Assembly: GCF_900162665.1 (NCBI RefSeq) | Contig: NZ_LT727813.1 | Span: 68,961 to 132,960 of the forward strand | DNA from: Oceanobacillus sojae | Lineage (GTDB): Bacteria > Bacillota > Bacilli > Bacillales > Amphibacillaceae | DNA length: 64,000 bases | Reading direction: 5' to 3' | Shown: positions 63,489-64,000 of the stretch, in pieces | Numbering within the stretch: position 1 is the stretch's first letter | How the letters are laid out: each line of letters begins with the position of its first letter | Notes under the pieces: model-generated | Database searches by the model: none | Seen by the model: the letters and a program-made list of their open reading frames with translations, nothing else | Told to the model about the DNA's origin: nothing | Translations under genes and position numbers: made by a program

Positions 63489-64000
63489 ATGATAGCGAAT
63501 AATGACCAAAATAATCAACTACCAAATGAACTTTCTTCCATCTTTAAAGAATTAAACGTGTATAAGCATCTTAGAAAAGCTGGTATTACAAAGTCTGTCG
63601 GTTTTACTTGTGCCTATCTTTTTCAATTGATTTTTTGTTTGATCTTTGAAAATAAGAACTGGTATCAAATACTTCAAAGTAACAAAGCGAGTGATTGTCC
63701 AGAGAAGAATGCTGTCTATCGTTTTTTAAACAAATCTACCTTCGCTTGGAGAAGGTTCTTACTATTTCTAAGTGCTCATACCATTGGAAAAGTAACCAGC
63801 TTAACGCGTCATGATCGCCCCAAAGTATTGATTGTAGATGATTCTTCGTATGATCGTAACCGCAGTAAATCGGTTGAATTATTAGCTCGCTGTTTTGACC
63901 ATGCATCCCAAAAGATGCGCTTTTATAAAGGGTTCCGTATGCTCACGCTTGGTTGGTCAGATGGTGCAACGTTCATTCCCGTAGACTTTTCTTTATTGAG
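63489..64000 (+). CDS. IS4-like transposase, 5' part (runs off window)
   Basis: The frame starts MIANNDQNNQLPNELSSIFK and is open to the window end (170 codons). It contains the first catalytic Asp region VLIVDDSSYDRNRSKSVELL near residue 117 and FYKGFRMLTLGWSDGATFIP near 145, typical of IS4-type DDE transposases. Upstream, ACACCTC and GAGGTGT (about 63431-63480) form an inverted pair near the IS end. Completeness cannot be judged. Confidence 0.85.
   Translation, partial: MIANNDQNNQLPNELSSIFKELNVYKHLRKAGITKSVGFTCAYLFQLIFCLIFENKNWYQILQSNKASDCPEKNAVYRFLNKSTFAWRRFLLFLSAHTIGKVTSLTRHDRPKVLIVDDSSYDRNRSKSVELLARCFDHASQKMRFYKGFRMLTLGWSDGATFIPVDFSLL

Overview
The window looks like a chromosomal piece of a low-GC, endospore-forming member of the Bacillaceae. 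The evidence is a gerA-type germinant receptor operon, an Sda-like checkpoint peptide, a Bacillus-style SUF operon, an M-box Mg2+ riboswitch and a YcnK-type copper repressor, on an AT-rich background of roughly 35-38% GC judged by eye. No rRNA, tRNA or CRISPR array was seen.

Layout. 1-3752: SUF iron-sulfur operon (sufC, sufD, sufB, minus strand) in which sufS and sufU are reduced to a 0.2-kb scar. 3830-8421: a more GC-rich cassette of two half-ABC exporters and a divergent TetR repressor with a candidate operator. 8773-13858: a phosphoglycerate mutase gene carrying an internal inversion, an ArsR-type sensor, a Zn/Cd-type P-type ATPase with a free HMA domain protein, and an AraC regulator. 14044-15507: promoter, M-box riboswitch, terminator, a small leader ORF and a short MgtE. 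16120-22377: a YcnK/PepSY/YtkA-like copper operon, of which two genes are broken and one is split by a complete IS21-family element. 23513-29557: MerR, SDR and small gene, then an amino-sugar-like operon (ceramidase-like hydrolase, SIS protein, GntR, nucleotidyltransferase-like protein).

29676-41484: mostly decay. It holds MFS, ImmA/IrrE, IS1182, IS256, CPBP, brnQ and azlC pseudogenes, with the ger operon (gerC frameshifted), an Sda-like peptide, a thioesterase, AzlD, a secreted papain-like protein and a DUF3139 protein between them. 41821-44598: recombination and regulatory module of a Tn916-like integrative element (integrase, excisionase-like, HTH, sigma-like) with arm-type repeats and a guaA-like att core. 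44959-47532: a putative-sensor membrane protein divergent from a fused histidine kinase-response regulator. 47533-59585: a composite hairpin element, LysE exporter, an ABC operon with its own HTH regulator, MFS and GNAT genes, a second ABC exporter, a TetR regulator and a hydrolase. 59676-64000: an alkylation-repair relic, a second identical IS21 copy in inverted orientation, a second att-like core, and the start of an IS4-like transposase.

The dominant theme is gene decay in progress. About twenty broken genes show many lesion types: deletion scar, inversion, 4-bp duplication, homopolymer indels, nonsense codons and IS insertion. Some single-base lesions could be sequencing errors. The most distinctive intact item is the single-chain kinase-regulator fusion at 45724-47532.
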